A stretch of 64,000 nt of DNA from Paraspadella gotoi (GCA_051294375.1 CM119264.1:12402263-12466262); one strand, 5' to 3'. Positions 22,531 through 36,300 are shown, counted from the first letter of the stretch. The notes: generated from the letters alone by a model not told the origin. Program-made: numbers and translations.

Positions 22531-23395
22531 GGAGGCCTTAAACCACCAAAGCCTGTCCAAAGTCAGGGGCAAGATAGGGCTATATTTATTAAATGATTGG
22601 ATAATTGTTTATATTGGTTGTTGTAATCCTTTTCATACAATNNNNNNNNNNNNNNNNNNNNNNNNNNNNNNNNNNNNNNNNNNNNNNNNNNNNNNNNNNN
22701 NNNNNNNNNNNNNNNNNNNNNNNNNNNNNNNNNNNNNNNNNNNNNNNNNNNNNNNNNNNNNNNNNNNNNNNNNNNNNNNNNNNNNNNNNNNNNNNNNNNN
22801 NNNNNNNNNNNNNNNNNNNNNNNNNNNNNNNNNNNNNNNNNNNNNNNNNNNNNNNNNNNNNNNNNNNNNNNNNNNNNNNNNNNNNNNNNNNNNNNNNNNN
22901 NNNNNNNNNNNNNNNNNNNNNNNNNNNNNNNNNNNNNNNNNNNNNNNNNNNNNNNNNNNNNNNNNNNNNNNNNNNNNNNNNNNNNNNNNNNNNNNNNNNN
23001 NNNNNNNNNNNNNNNNNNNNNNNNNNNNNNNNNNNNNNNNNNNNNNNNNNNNNNNNNNNNNNNNNNNNNNNNNNNNNNNNNNNNNNNNNNNNNNNNNNNN
23101 NNNNNNNNNNNNNNNNNNNNNNNNNNNNNNNNNNNNNNNNNNNNNNNNNNNNNNNNNNNNNNNNNNNNNNNNNNNNNNNNNNNNNNNNNNNNNNNNNNNN
23201 NNNNNNNNNNNNNNNNNNNNNNNNNNNNNNNNNNNNNNNNNNNNNNNNNNNNNNNNNNNNNNNNNNNNNNNNNNNNNNNNNNNNNNNNNNNNNNNNNNNN
23301 NNNNNNNNNNNNNNNNNNNNNNNNNNNNNNNNNNNNNNNNNNNNNNNNNNNNNNNNNNNNNNACTTTGGACAGGCTTTGGTGGTTTAAGGCCTCC
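22531..23395. repeat. 33-bp perfect inverted repeat flanking a 721-N gap
   Basis: GGAGGCCTTAAACCACCAAA starts the left arm (22,531-22,563). The exact reverse complement is at 23,363-23,395, directly at the gap edge (gap 22,642-23,362). A partial third copy lies at about 53,915-53,947 (CTTTGGACTGGCTTTGGTGG). This could be a foldback or MITE family whose body was not assembled. Confidence 0.7.
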
Positions 23396-23571
23396 ATATA
23401 ATAATATATATTTATATATTGAGGTCTGTTGATCTGTACGGTCAGTGTATGGTCATTTCTAAAGCTGTGGACTGACCGACTGGGAAGAAAGAGGAGAGAG
23501 GAAGGGTTGAGAGAGAGAGAAACCGATCGTAAGTCCCCTCAATATTCATATATATATATTTATTGTTGCAG

Positions 23572-25457
23572 AAGAAACAACTGTGTATGGTTTTGATGAA
23601 AAGGGAAATGTGAACAACCTTAGCCTAAAATGTGAGTGTGACAAAGACACGCATACTGATATTGCGGTCGATCATTTGTGGATGTGCAGATGGAGAGTTC
23701 AAGATTGGTTTTTGTTCTTATCTATCATCATTTCGACCATAAGTTTGGCAAATACCTCAACGTCCCATCAAATGAAATCGCTCTGTAAAAATTCTCTCAC
23801 TACAACTAAATTATTGTTCTTTTGTCACAGTCTGGGTATAGTTCAAAAAATAATTGGAATGTCCATTTCTGTTTATCTCTTTTTCATTCTCGCTATTAGG
23901 GTTAATCCCCTGGTTTTTTTGTTCACGCCTTTGCTGATTTTTCGAGTTTTCAATTTGTCCGATCTTAATGTCTTGAGAAAGAATTTAGCCATTACAATGA
24001 ATTCTTTTTTAAATGATGTTTATAATACAAAAAATACCATTAAACTTTGGGAGTATGCTATTAGTATAGCTTGTTCTTCGTTTTTGATTTCTCTGTTGTG
24101 GACCGCCGATGAGCACTTAAAGCTTAGTTACATGAATGGTGATTCTGATCTGACTTGGGGGCTTGTCAAATACAGATACAATTTTATTCCGACGGTAAAA
24201 CTTATTAAAATCATGTTATTGCCCAATGTAACCAAATGCGCCATCGTTAACAACGTCATAGGAATATCAAAGTGGCCAAAAATTTTAGCCCATCTCGGTT
24301 ACAGTTTAAATCAAAGCGACTGCAAGGAAAGAATAAAAGTTTTCCCTACTGATTCTAATGTATTAAAATATTTGATAAAAACTAAATATATTCTTGGAAA
24401 CTATGAATACTTTAAACCTGACGATCTGCTACTACTCAAACTCATTTTGTGTGATCTCGTTTGTGGAATTTCCCATTTTGTGCTAATACTTGTAATAAAC
24501 AAAAAAATGTTATCCTCTGTATTATTTTTTATACCGCTTTTTTCTTTGCTGATCATTTTTTCAGGTAATACTATCTTCTTAATTCTGCTAAATTCCTTCA
24601 AAAAGTTTGTTCCAAATAGACAGAGTGAACAAACTTGGAAATTGTTTGTCAGTTTTTCCATCGAATCATCGCAGTTTAAAAATTTATTAACATACCTTTT
24701 TCAACACGCTCTGGTCATAATAATTCTTTCAGTGATCATTTTTTTCATTAATATCAAATCCAAAAAAAAATTTATATATTTGATAATATCGGGCTTTTTA
24801 TTTATCTCCTTTCCTCTTCTACTCATCGAAAAGATGCAAGGATTCTATGTTAAACAAGAAATTAATAAACAGATTGAACAGGTTTTTAAGACAGGTAAGG
24901 CATGTAATCGAGAAATTTATTTTCCAACGAATATGCAGTTGAAGCAAATTTGGTTAAACAGTCATCACAAAGTTTCCCTATTTGCCTACTCAAATAGTCA
25001 TTTTTATTACTATGTATCAATTTCATTTTTACCAATACAAGCGACTCTGTTTACCATAATTTTTTCACTTATCCCAAAAGTTTTTCGTAGAAATGTTATT
25101 TTTGTCTTTTCCCACACTGTGTTTAATACCGTTATTTATTTATTTCTTGTTGGATATGCCAAGCATCGTGGAACGATATTTCCTTCCCTTGAAAGTCATC
25201 ACATGTTAGTTCGCCCTTTTGCAAATGATAACTCAATATTTTCAAAAATGTTGTATTCTTTTTACTTTTTACGTCTATGTTGTCCGGTTCAAAAATATTT
25301 CGACATATTTACTTGTAATATGATAAACCTGTATAGCCTTGAGTGGAGTAATTTCACTGAGATTTTTGATCAAACGATTACCGAATTTCATAGTCTGCCT
25401 TGTTTTATGTTTATTATTTTACCGACAGCGATATTAATTTTTCATCATTCGAATTAA
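23572..25457 (+). CDS. XKR-like polytopic membrane protein, exon 2
   Basis: Exon 2 encodes residues 170-797 and ends at TAA 25,455-25,457. Joined to exon 1 it gives about 797 residues with some 14 hydrophobic segments: after the four of exon 1, at about 214-230, 250-278, 280-296, 327-346, 456-479, 483-510, 547-564, 569-587, 648-670, 677-697 and 779-794. A Cys/Asp-rich loop (about 174-205, with CECDKD) follows the exon junction. Residues up to about 300 fit an XKR-like layout (WRVQDW before a Ser-rich segment, then a Leu/Phe-rich helix); I recognise nothing in the C-terminal 450 residues. The whole is longer than most XKR proteins, so a fusion or lineage-specific expansion is possible. The long AT-biased frame without low-complexity runs supports a real gene. 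Confidence 0.78.
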
Positions 25458-26040
25458 GAATGGATTTAATCCCATCCTGTTTATTAGACCACGATAACGA
25501 CGGCCACCCCTACATTAGCCACAACCGCCACAGATCACAAACACCATAATCACCGAAATTACCCCAATCAAAACAACAATAACCATTTAATCAATCATAT
25601 TTGATCTGATTAGCTGATTACATTTAAATTATCTTGGGCGGATCCGACCTTGTTTGCTCAAAATTGTTTTATATTATCACAGATGAATGAAATGATATTA
25701 TGATTTAAAGCGATACGAAATGGCGAAGAATGTATCAAATGTGTAGATTTTCAGAATCGCCTTCAGGTCAGCTTTATGATCTATTTTTGATTTAATTTGA
25801 ATAAAAAGTAGCATATCTTCGATGCTAAAACGAAAGTGTCAGAAAGTTATTCGTTTAAAAATGACTCAATTCGATTCCTTAAATGTTTACTTTATTTATA
25901 AACACAATTTCTTTTGTTTCTCTTTCTTAATTTGATGTCGAATAAATATAAATTGGTACTTCATTAAATTTGAGTCAGAATACATTCGTTGTTTAAATAG
26001 TAGGTAGACGTAAATCAGGCGACAAGCAGTTTTTCTTTCC
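25458..26040 (+). other. 3' flank with candidate polyadenylation signals
   Basis: AATAAA occurs at 25,800-25,805 and 25,941-25,946 downstream of the stop codon. Either could end the membrane-protein transcript. There is no other gene in this stretch. Confidence 0.4.
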
Positions 26041-26377
<337 letters not shown>

Positions 26378-26462
26378 ACGCGCCCCTGATAACGAGATGT
26401 ATTCTCGTTAAACAAAAGGGAGGAAAAAAAAATATTGCCGGTAATTACTTCTCGTCTCCCCA

Positions 26463-26560
26463 TTCTAGCGCCGCTTAGCGTCGGCCCGGTTGAGCGCCCT
26501 CGTCTGGACCGTCCCTAATCAAGCGCCCGAGGCCCCCGGCGGGTTCGGACCTTTTTAAGC
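26463..26560. other. GC-rich, CpG-rich patch
   Basis: About 100 bases with many CpG (TAGCGCCGCTTAGCGTCGGC at the start) in an otherwise AT-rich neighbourhood. It could be a promoter or a repeat fragment; there is no ORF. Confidence 0.3.
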
Positions 26561-27059
26561 TTTTACTGCGCGTTTGTATTTCATCTTAGTTAGAGAAGGA
26601 AGAGGGGACGGGTCGGTAAAAGAATATGGGAAAGAATTTAAGGGTTCGAGAATTAACACAGTGAAGATTATGAGTTCACTTGGTTTGGTATTACATTCAA
26701 TCGCTGCAGGATTTTGTAACGGATAATAATATTTTCTTTATATATCTTTTATAATTGTGTACGTACCAAATATTAATAAAATCGATGTTTTTAAGCTTCG
26801 GATCGAGCGAGACTAGATTGGTAATAAGACTAGCCTAATTAAGTCCTCGAGCTAATGATGTACCAATAATCAGGGAAAAGCTTGGCTAATATTCCGTAAC
26901 TAATGACGTTAGCGAAACAGTAATTGGACGCTTTGAAATGGGAGACTTTAATGCGACGAAACCAATGAACGTCAAAACGGAAATTATGTGTAACCATAAC
27001 TCTCTTCTCCGTCCTCTCCTCTCCTCTCTCATATACCTCAACTCTGCTCCTCAGTCCTT
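26561..27059. other. AT-rich spacer
   Basis: No gene or repeat that I can support. Confidence 0.5.
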
Positions 27060-27105
27060 CCTCTCTCTCTCTCTGCTCTCTCTCTCCTCTCTCTCTCTCC
27101 CTTTT
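27060..27105. repeat. (CT)n tract
   Basis: Interrupted CT dinucleotides. Confidence 0.85.
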
Positions 27106-27924
27106 CATCTTCCTCTATTATATATCCCTCCGTTCGTATCGCTTTCTTAAAAAGAATTAACGAGTGACAGGCTGGAGTAATACATCAATCCATCAACAAG
27201 AAAAGTCACGAGGGAAAAAAACAAAGTTTCTTCCCATTTTTTTCCTCGCGTCACTTATTTTTCTCCTCATTCTATTTCACAATTTTTTTTCCCTCCTTTT
27301 ATTCGCATCTTGATATTTCTTTTCTAACTGGAAGTGGGAGTGTTTTGAGAGATAAGATTGGAGCGAAACCCAATTGGAGTGAAATCTCATCGAATCTAAA
27401 CTTAATCGGAATGAAAACCGATTAGATTGAAACTTCTTTTTATTATCCTCTCTTCTCATAAACGACTTCTTTAATTTTATGCACGTAGTCATCTTCTTGA
27501 TCGGGAGAATTTTAAAAATAAATTCAGCAAAAACCTCTGCGACTTCGACGACAACGACAACTCGATTGCCTCCGACTGAGTCTGATCCTGATGGTACGAC
27601 GCAAGCGTCACCTGGATTTCCAGGTGACGAACATTTTTTTTCCTCGTCTATAAAAACAACACAAAACGTGATTGGAAAGAAAAAAAATAAGAAATTCAGA
27701 AAAAATAAAAGAAAAAAAAATGGAGAAAATAGAAAGAAAGCGATAAAAAAAAGCTGCAGAATAATAAAGGAGAAAGAAAGAATCTCGTGAACTTTGCTTT
27801 CCTCCTTTTTTTTTCTTCTTAGTTCCGAAGGAAAAAGAAAGAAAGAATATTTCTGCTTCCTTCCTTTCGGTTATTATTGCCCACTCTCCAAACCGGATCG
27901 GAAGTCTCGCCGAGTGAGGAAAAG
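27106..27924. other. spacer, A/T-rich with purine runs
   Basis: A frame at 27,479-27,790 encodes Thr-rich and then Lys/Asn-rich residues and looks compositional. No gene supported. Confidence 0.45.
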
Positions 27925-28078
27925 AGAGAGGAGAGAGAAGAAGAGATATGAAAGGAATGTTGGTGTTAGAGGAAATGGGGAGAGGGAAGAGAAAAGAGAG
28001 AGAGAGGAGAGAAGAAAGAGAGAGTAGAGAGAGAGAGAGAGAGAGATGAAGAGAGAGAGAGAGAGAGACGAGAAAGAG
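27925..28078. repeat. (GA)n-rich tract
   Basis: Interrupted GA dinucleotides. Confidence 0.9.
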
Positions 28079-28850
<772 letters not shown>

Positions 28851-29491
28851 TTCCAGATTTCTCCTCGACCTCTCAGACCTTTTATAACCCGTGACTTTTG
28901 AGACTTTGCTGACCCTTAAGTTTCGTTTTCTCTAAATATTATTGTTGCCCCCCATTTACCTTTCCGGCGTTTGTTTTTAGTTCCCCTCCTCTCGCCTCGA
29001 GGGACCTGCGCGCGGGTAAATAAACCCAAGGCTTTCTTTTCTTCTCTCTTCTTTTCTCTCTCCTATTTTTTTCTCGATCGCTCAAATCTCCACAAACCCA
29101 GACGCGCGATTCACCCACGCCTTACGCTTTTTGTCTTCTGTTCTCTTTCAAATTCGTTCTTCTTCCTCATCCCGCCATTTGCCTACTCTCTTTCTTTTTT
29201 CAGGTCTTTGAATTGTCGGCCGTAGAATAAAGTGTCAAGTTTTGATGATAAATTTATAGTATTTATAGCATAGTATGTTGCATCTTTGATTTTTGATGAG
29301 TCTTAGCGTCGTATCTTTTTATTATTTATACCAAGTAAAATTATAATTATTCATAGTTTAAAAGGCTACAATTTAAACAATTTATTTGTTTCAGAAAGAA
29401 CCTCGCTCTTGGAATCCACGTCTGTTAAGATCCATCTATCAAGTCATCATCGGATTTAAATACACATTTCATTGTAGAAAGAACTTAAAAT
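28851..29491. other. spacer, nothing recognised
   Basis: C/T-rich at first, then AT-rich; no supported gene. Confidence 0.45.
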
Positions 29492-29526
<35 letters not shown>

Positions 29527-29642
29527 NNNNNNNNNNNNNNNNNNNNNNNNNNNNNNNNNNNNNNNNNNNNNNNNNNNNNNNNNNNNNNNNNNNNNNNNNN
29601 NNNNNNNNNNNNNNNNNNNNNNNNNNCTCTCTCTCTCTCTCT
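29492..29642. repeat. (CT)n microsatellite containing a 100-N gap
   Basis: CT on both sides of an exactly 100-base N run (29,527-29,626), probably a placeholder of unknown true length. Confidence 0.95.
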
Positions 29643-29831
29643 CAGTATGTCTCAGACCTTCCATTTTCTTTTCTACTCGGATTTCATTTTCCACTTTTCC
29701 ATTCATTTCCGCAAATCCCAGACCCAGTCAGCTTCTATCGGCTTTTTACTTTCTTTTTCCCCTTTTTTATTTTTTATATTTTATTATTTTTTCTTTTTAT
29801 CTCTGCTTTCTTTCTATTTTTCTTTCTTCTC

Positions 29832-29859
29832 TCTTTTTTCTTTCTTTCTTTCTTTCTTA

Positions 29860-29891
<32 letters not shown>

Positions 29892-29957
29892 TTTCTTCCT
29901 TTCTTTCTTTCTTTCTTTTTTTGTTTCTTTTTTTCTTTCTTTCTTTCTTTCTTTTTT

Positions 29958-30043
<86 letters not shown>
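29832..30043. repeat. (CTTT)n tetranucleotide repeat, ~210 bp
   Basis: TTTC units, nearly perfect after 29,950. Confidence 0.95.
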
Positions 30044-30044
<1 letters not shown>

Positions 30045-30174
30045 ATCCATTTACTTCATCTCTTTCTTCTTCTGAAAATCATTACGACTAAAACATTTCT
30101 ATTTTCACCGATGACCTCCGAATGACCATGTCGTCATCACAGTCAATTTTAAGTTTCTGCAGAAACTCCTCGAC

Positions 30175-30450
30175 NNNNNNNNNNNNNNNNNNNNNNNNNN
30201 NNNNNNNNNNNNNNNNNNNNNNNNNNNNNNNNNNNNNNNNNNNNNNNNNNNNNNNNNNNNNNNNNNNNNNNNNNNNNNNNNNNNNNNNNNNNNNNNNNNN
30301 NNNNNNNNNNNNNNNNNNNNNNNNNNNNNNNNNNNNNNNNNNNNNNNNNNNNNNNNNNNNNNNNNNNNNNNNNNNNNNNNNNNNNNNNNNNNNNNNNNNN
30401 NNNNNNNNNNNNNNNNNNNNNNNAGAGAGAGAGAGAGAGAGAGAGAGAGA
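30175..30450. repeat. 249-N gap followed by (GA)n
   Basis: Gap 30,175-30,423, then GA repeats to 30,450. The left edge of the gap is not repetitive. Confidence 0.95.
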
Positions 30451-30781
30451 CCCATCAACTCCTGCCGCTGGTGGATATGAAATATTCAAAATGTTTCCTC
30501 TTGACCTTTATTTCGCGTTGAATTGGGAAGCAGAGTTGCTGATTGTTTAATTTAATTTAATTTAATCGATTTTTCGAAACTTAATTAAATTTTGGAAATG
30601 AGAAAATAGAAAGGAGGAGATCGAGGAAGACTTCTAATCGAAATGCGATTAGTCTTAAAATAGTTATTAATGTCACATTTGTTAATTTTTTTGTCTTATT
30701 GTCTTCATTATTATTTTCATATCAATATTCGAAAATTCGAAATCTCATTGTCGTTTCTCTAACCTAAGTATTCGTATTCGG

Positions 30782-30783
<2 letters not shown>
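30451..30783. other. AT-rich spacer
   Basis: Contains a short TTTAA repeat (about 30,548-30,566); no gene. Confidence 0.5.

Positions 30784-30860
<77 letters not shown>
30784..30860. repeat. (CT)n microsatellite
   Basis: CT dinucleotide, nearly pure. Confidence 0.95.
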
Positions 30861-30863
<3 letters not shown>

Positions 30864-31042
30864 CCTTAATGGCCGAACTCATCATAAGCCACGCCTCCGC
30901 CTTTTGTGACGACTGGCGTCCTCGAACGGACAGAAACGGAAACAAACAAACAAAAGCCACTTCACCGACGACAAAAGGACATTCGCCGATTTTTGCCAAA
31001 CGAATTTCCTCGCCCTAAATCTTTTTCCAATTTTTTTTTTTT

Positions 31043-31259
31043 NNNNNNNNNNNNNNNNNNNNNNNNNNNNNNNNNNNNNNNNNNNNNNNNNNNNNNNNNN
31101 NNNNNNNNNNNNNNNNNNNNNNNNNNNNNNNNNNNNNNNNNNNNNNNNNNNNNNNNNNNNNNNNNNNNNNNNNNNNNNNNNNNNNNNNNNNNNNNNNNNN
31201 NNNNNNNNNNNNNNNNNNNNNNNNNNNNNNNNNNNNNNNNNTCTCTCTCTCTCTCTCTC
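31043..31259. repeat. 199-N gap followed by (CT)n
   Basis: A poly-T run enters the gap (31,043-31,241) and CT leaves it. Confidence 0.95.
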
Positions 31260-32876
31260 CAAACAGAATCCATGCTTTGCTCGGTCCATTGGCATTGCCT
31301 TGAAAATTTACATAAATTGATGAAAATTTTTATATTTCTTATTCCCTTTCCCCTCTCTCTCTGCAACTCTCTCTCTCTCATATTCCCTCTTTTTCACGCT
31401 GTTTCTCTCTTTCTCCCATCCTCACTCAGCCGATGGCGATATTAAACTTTTGAGAAGATAATATATTATATTATTTAATCCCCAAGAAAATTAAAGAAAT
31501 AAAATTGCAACGGTTAAAAATGTCAGTTATCTGTGACCCTCAAAAAATATTCGGAATAACACTAAAAAAAGAAAATATTCCTTGTCATCGTTACATTCCT
31601 TTTGTGTGTACTACATGTAATGCAACTCGTGAACTGCCCCCTAGGAACCTACCTCTTGCGAGCATTCGATCGTTGCTATTTATAGTCTTTCTTCAACACG
31701 AGGAGGTTAACAGTAAATTCAGGAAGACGGAGATGAAAACAATCAAGAAACAATACATCGACCGAATATCGACGTGAAATGACGAATAGTAGAGAAAGAA
31801 AAGAGTTTTCCTTCAAGGAAACGACAGAGGAGAGAGAAGGAGAAAAAAGAGAGAGGGTGTGGGACGAAAGAGGAGGCCAACAACGAAAGACGAGAGAAAA
31901 GAGGAAAAAGAAAAACGGAGGAAAGGGTAGGGACTAAAAAAAAATGGGAGCCAATGAATTTAGAATCCGCGAAATGAAACACGCAGGGGAAATTTCCTTT
32001 TTTTTTCCTTTCTTTCTTTTTTTTTTCGGTTTCTTTTCGGTTTTCACTTTTCTCCACTTTTTTTTTGTTTCCGACTTTTTTGTTTTTTAAAAGAATAAAT
32101 TGAGGGTGACTTTTTTTCCCTCCTTTGAACGCACCGACTGTCAAAGAGGAAGGAAAAAAAAATTAAAAAGAAGTTGAAGCCGTGCATTCGAACCAAAAGA
32201 ACAAAAAGAGAGAGAAAAGGCTTAAGAAAACTGCAAGAAGATAAAACAAGCTCAGAGTCAGAGATACTGAAAAAAAAATATAACTCTAGGTGAAAATTTC
32301 TCACTGGGAAATAACATTTTTAAATTCATTATCTAAAAAAAATGGGGAAAAATTAAGCGATCGGGACTTCTCTGCGGCCAGGCTAACTCAAGAAACAACT
32401 CAAGAAAAATCAAGACGATGAAACACACGACTAAGAGAAGGCAAAAAGACAGAGCATGTCAAACTCCCGGTGAGCGTCAAACCACACTTTTTAAAGTCCT
32501 AAATTTTTGGGGTCTTTTTTTCAAGCGTCCAAAAATAGTCTTGTTCCTGAGCAGTCGGCGGTTGCCCAATGTCCATTTGTTCAATTTTCTCATATGATTT
32601 AATCTTAATCTTGTTATGAAGAATATTGTTTTTCCGAGTATAGTATTTCATAGAGAAAAAAATTTGATAATAACATATTACTTTAAATATACTCAGTGAA
32701 AGTTTGTTACACAATATTCGGCCCCATATATTTCGGTTTACAATTAAATTACAATATCAATATTCTAAAATATTTTATAACTAAAATAAAACGAGGAAAA
32801 AAGAGAAGAAACGAACCAGAGACGAAGAAAAGAAGATTTTGGAGCCAAGTTGGCACGAGTAGAGGGACTACTGTCC
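31260..32876. other. AT-rich spacer with purine runs
   Basis: A frame at 31,505-31,777 encodes a non-repetitive peptide with CxxCN-like cysteines but has no homology that I recognise and no splice or promoter context. The rest is poly-A/T and purine-rich sequence. Confidence 0.4.
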
Positions 32877-32883
32877 GAGAGAG

Positions 32884-32940
<57 letters not shown>
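32877..32940. repeat. (GA)n microsatellite
   Basis: GA dinucleotide with one interruption. A second, 31-base GA run lies at 33,249-33,279. Confidence 0.95.
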
Positions 32941-32944
<4 letters not shown>

Positions 32945-33244
32945 TTCTTGTACATAATTCTATTTTAAGTTTATTTACTCACAAAGACACGTTATCTTTA
33001 TCGAGTTGATGGATATAAAAAGTTCAAAAAAGCCGACCCCGTTTCGAGCGAGACCATTTGTTTTTCATCGTTTTTTCTCTGATAAAATTCTCTTGCATAA
33101 AACTCATTCGTTTCTCAATTCCACAAAAGATAAAACAATTTTTATCTGCGAAAAAAACTTTGGCGCCCATTAACAAAAAAAAAGGATGAAGGCTTAAACT
33201 CTAAAAAAAAAGACATAAAACGTTAGAAAAAAAAATAAAGATCC

Positions 33245-33279
<35 letters not shown>

Positions 33280-33282
<3 letters not shown>

Positions 33283-33660
33283 GGGCGAACATGCGGGCAT
33301 AAAAGCGAAATAATCCCACAAAGAGGTTTTTTTTCTTCTCCCTTTTCTCCTTCATCCCTCATCAGAATTCTCGCATCCTCGTCACGCCATCTGTCTCCAC
33401 CCATCCGCTTCCATCCTTCCACCAACGCCATCTCTTTCCTCCTATCTTCCCCTCTTCCCTTCCATCGGCCAGCTGGATCCCGAACCGGGGCTGAATTATT
33501 CACTCCCCCCTGGTAAGTAGGGTAAGTAGAGATAGTGAGGAAGTGGGGAAGTAGGGGAGTGACGCACTGAGGAAACGTTAAGAAAGAAGACGACGAAGAC
33601 GAAGCGAGAGTCGTCGTAATAACGAACGGGCCAACGAGGAAGTATGGGTCACACGAAAAA
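33280..33660. other. spacer of mixed composition
   Basis: More GC-rich than its surroundings and open on the minus strand (33,280-33,650), but the frame merges into CT-derived low complexity at both ends. No gene supported. Confidence 0.35.
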
Positions 33661-33663
33661 ATG

Positions 33664-33692
33664 GATCTCTCTCTCTCTTCTCTTCTTTCTTT

Positions 33693-33729
<37 letters not shown>

Positions 33730-33879
33730 CTCTCTCTTCTCTCTTCCTCTCTCTCTCTCTCTCCCTCTCTATTCTCCGTCACTTGCGCACAATATTCCGA
33801 TAAGAACCGATATTATCGGCGATATGTATGACGACCTCTCAGCTCTCTCTCTCTCTTCTCTCTCTCTTCTCTTCTCTTT

Positions 33880-33927
<48 letters not shown>
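33664..33927. repeat. two (CT)n tracts
   Basis: CT-rich 33,664-33,772 and 33,840-33,927, separated by about 65 unique bases. Confidence 0.93.
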
Positions 33928-33932
<5 letters not shown>

Positions 33933-34229
33933 TCTCCTCTTCTTTCTCTTTTTCTTTTTCTTCAATATGAATGACGAACTTGCGTTTGTGAATATTCTCT
34001 TTGAGGACTCTCCTTGGCTTTTCCTTCCTTGTAAAGGTTTTCTTTTCATTTCCTTATCTTTGTTTATTTACCTTTATGATCTGTCATTTTCTCTTCAAAC
34101 CTCCTTTAACTTCAAAAAAATCTTCCATATTTTTCTCTCATTTTTTCTTCTTTTTTTTTAATCTCCTTTTCTCACTCAACATTTTTTAAGATTGCTCTCC
34201 ATATTTCCCTCTCTCTACTCGGGACGAAA

Positions 34230-34600
34230 TCCTCTCTTTTTCTTTTCCCTTTCATTTCCTTTTCCTTCCCCTTTCATTTCCTTTTCCTTCCTTTTTCATT
34301 TCCTTTTCCTTTCCATTTCACTTCCTTTTCCTTCTTTTTCATTTCCTTTTCCAACCCCTTTCATTTCCTTTTCTTTCCCTTTTCATTTCCTTTTCCCTCC
34401 CATTTCATTTCTTTTTCCTTCCCTTTCATTTTCTTTTTATCCCCTTTCATTTCCTTTTCTTTCCCTTTTCATTTCTTTTTCTTTCCCTTTTCATTTCCTT
34501 TTCCCTCCCATTTCATTTCTTTTTCCTTCCCCTTTCATTTCCTTTATCATCCCCTTTCATTTCCTTTTCCTTTCCCTTTCATTTCATTTTCCTTCTTCTT
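34230..34600. repeat. TTTCATTTCCTTTTCC minisatellite
   Basis: About 17 imperfect copies of a 20- to 23-base pyrimidine-only unit (TTTCATTTCCTTTTCCTTCC and variants). The top strand has almost no purine except the A in CATTT. Confidence 0.92.
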
Positions 34601-34829
34601 TCCTTTTTTGTTTTAACCTTCACAGTTCACACATTTTTTTCCTCTTTTATTTCTTTTCTTCTATCTCTCCTTTCTCTCTAAAACTTCTTTCCTTTATCTC
34701 CTTTCCTTTCCTCGACCTCCATCACATCTCCCCTTTTCTTCTTTTCCTCATTTACTTCTGCATCTCTTCCCTCTTTTTCCCTCCTCTCTCTTTCCTGTGG
34801 CGAGTTCTTTCTTAATTGCGTTTGGACGA

Positions 34830-35935
34830 AACTAGTTTTTTTAAAAAAGAGGAGAAAAAAATCAGGGAGGAATAAGAAAGATGCGCGACTTTAGGCGTTT
34901 CTTCACTCTTTTTCACTTTAAGGGATTAACTTGGCTTTTCCTCCCTTTATCCTAAATCAGGTTTGCGAGAGTAAACTCGAAGAAAGTTTTAAATTCCCAT
35001 TCTATGCTACTATAGGAGAGAAAGGAGGAAAAGGAAAAAATAAAGAGTAAAATAAAAAGGAGAAAAAAAAAACCCCTATCTAATCCAAAAAAAGGCAGTT
35101 ACTATAATCGAATGAAAGGTTCGATCGCTGGCCGAAAACCTCCCTCGCTTGATTACCGCAATTAACTGAGGACGTTTATTGCTTTCCAGTGGGTCTGCTT
35201 GCTTGGAAGCCGCGGCGAAATTGCAAGCTTATCGTTTTTATGGAACCGCCTGCGATTTTTGCTTGGTTTCTGTAACCCCAGACCGAAGCCTTTTTTTTTC
35301 GAGCTGGGTTGTTTATTAGAAGGAAAAAAAAAACAATTAAAAATAAGTCGGTTTTTTTAAAGAGAAATTCAGGGAACAGAATAGATTGTCAAGAAGTGCT
35401 GTTTGTATGTAATAGATGCAACAGTCTTAAGTCTATGTATTAACCTGCATATTTTAGTTTTAATGTGGCATTATAGGTACATATAATTGTTTTAAGATAT
35501 TTTATCGGTTTTTATTTAGTCACAAAAGAATAATTCAATTTTTAAAAAAAATGAAAACTAAACAAAAGAAAAAAGAAATGAAAAAAAAAAACCTTTTAAA
35601 GAATATGAAAACGACAAGAGGATCGTCCTAAATATCGCCATAAAAAACCTGACGATTGCTTTATTAGATATAAAAATGCGAGGAATAAAAAAAAGAAGGG
35701 GGAATTTTTATAATCGATGAAATACGGAAATCTGGTCCGTGAGGGAAATGGCGGCGTAATCGGTTTAAGCGAAATGAGTTCGAGAGCCTCGCATCTGCAG
35801 CCCCCTGGCGCCCAATGTCGTCGTACAGCGTCGTCGTTGTTGTTGGTTTCGGCTCTCGTTGACTTAATATTTTCCCATCACGCCATCTTGATGTAAATCT
35901 TGTCGTTGTTGTCGTTCTAGCAGGGATTCTATGTC
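34830..35935. other. spacer, nothing recognised
   Basis: AT-rich with homopolymer runs. A GC-richer stretch at 35,740-35,930 with GTCGTTGTT triplets is open on the minus strand but looks repeat-derived. Confidence 0.45.
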
Positions 35936-35942
35936 GATTGAG

Positions 35943-36253
35943 CAAAAAAAAAAAAAAAAAAAAAAAAAGAGCCCAGTTGGTTATCCTTTTTCGAAAACCG
36001 TCTTGTTCGTTTCGTCAACAACGGAAAAATAACGGCGATTGCGAACAGCAGATTTTTTTTTTCCGTATCGCGCTCCCGCACACAAACCGATTGCGCCACA
36101 CGAACCCAAGTCTCTCCGAATCCGCGACAAGCGAGAAAAAAATTTATCTGTCAAGAGACGGAAGAAAAAAAAAATCGGGGAAAACTGGGGGAAAAGGAAA
36201 AGCGGTATTAATGTTTTCAGGGGAAAATTATCGAGGTTTTTCTCCCTTGAAAT

Positions 36254-36300
<47 letters not shown>

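Larger units (their letters stand above)
21678..23571 (+). other. intron of the XKR-like gene (phase 1)
   Basis: Donor GTAAGC and acceptor TTTATTGTTGCAG. The exon junction gives codon GAA (G + AA) and continues in the long downstream frame. The intron contains a SINE on the minus strand, an inverted repeat around a 721-base gap, and AT-rich DNA. A small exon hidden in the gap cannot be excluded. Confidence 0.7.

Noticed and set aside
22448-23432. Long frames in the membrane-protein intron
   Set aside because: They exist only because the 721 unresolved bases contain no stop codons.
29647-30125. Phe/Leu/Ser-rich frames in the (CTTT)n repeat
   Set aside because: Produced by the tetranucleotide repeat.
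33201-33782. 193-codon minus-strand frame
   Set aside because: Both ends are derived from GA/CT repeats and the middle has no recognised domain or splice signals.
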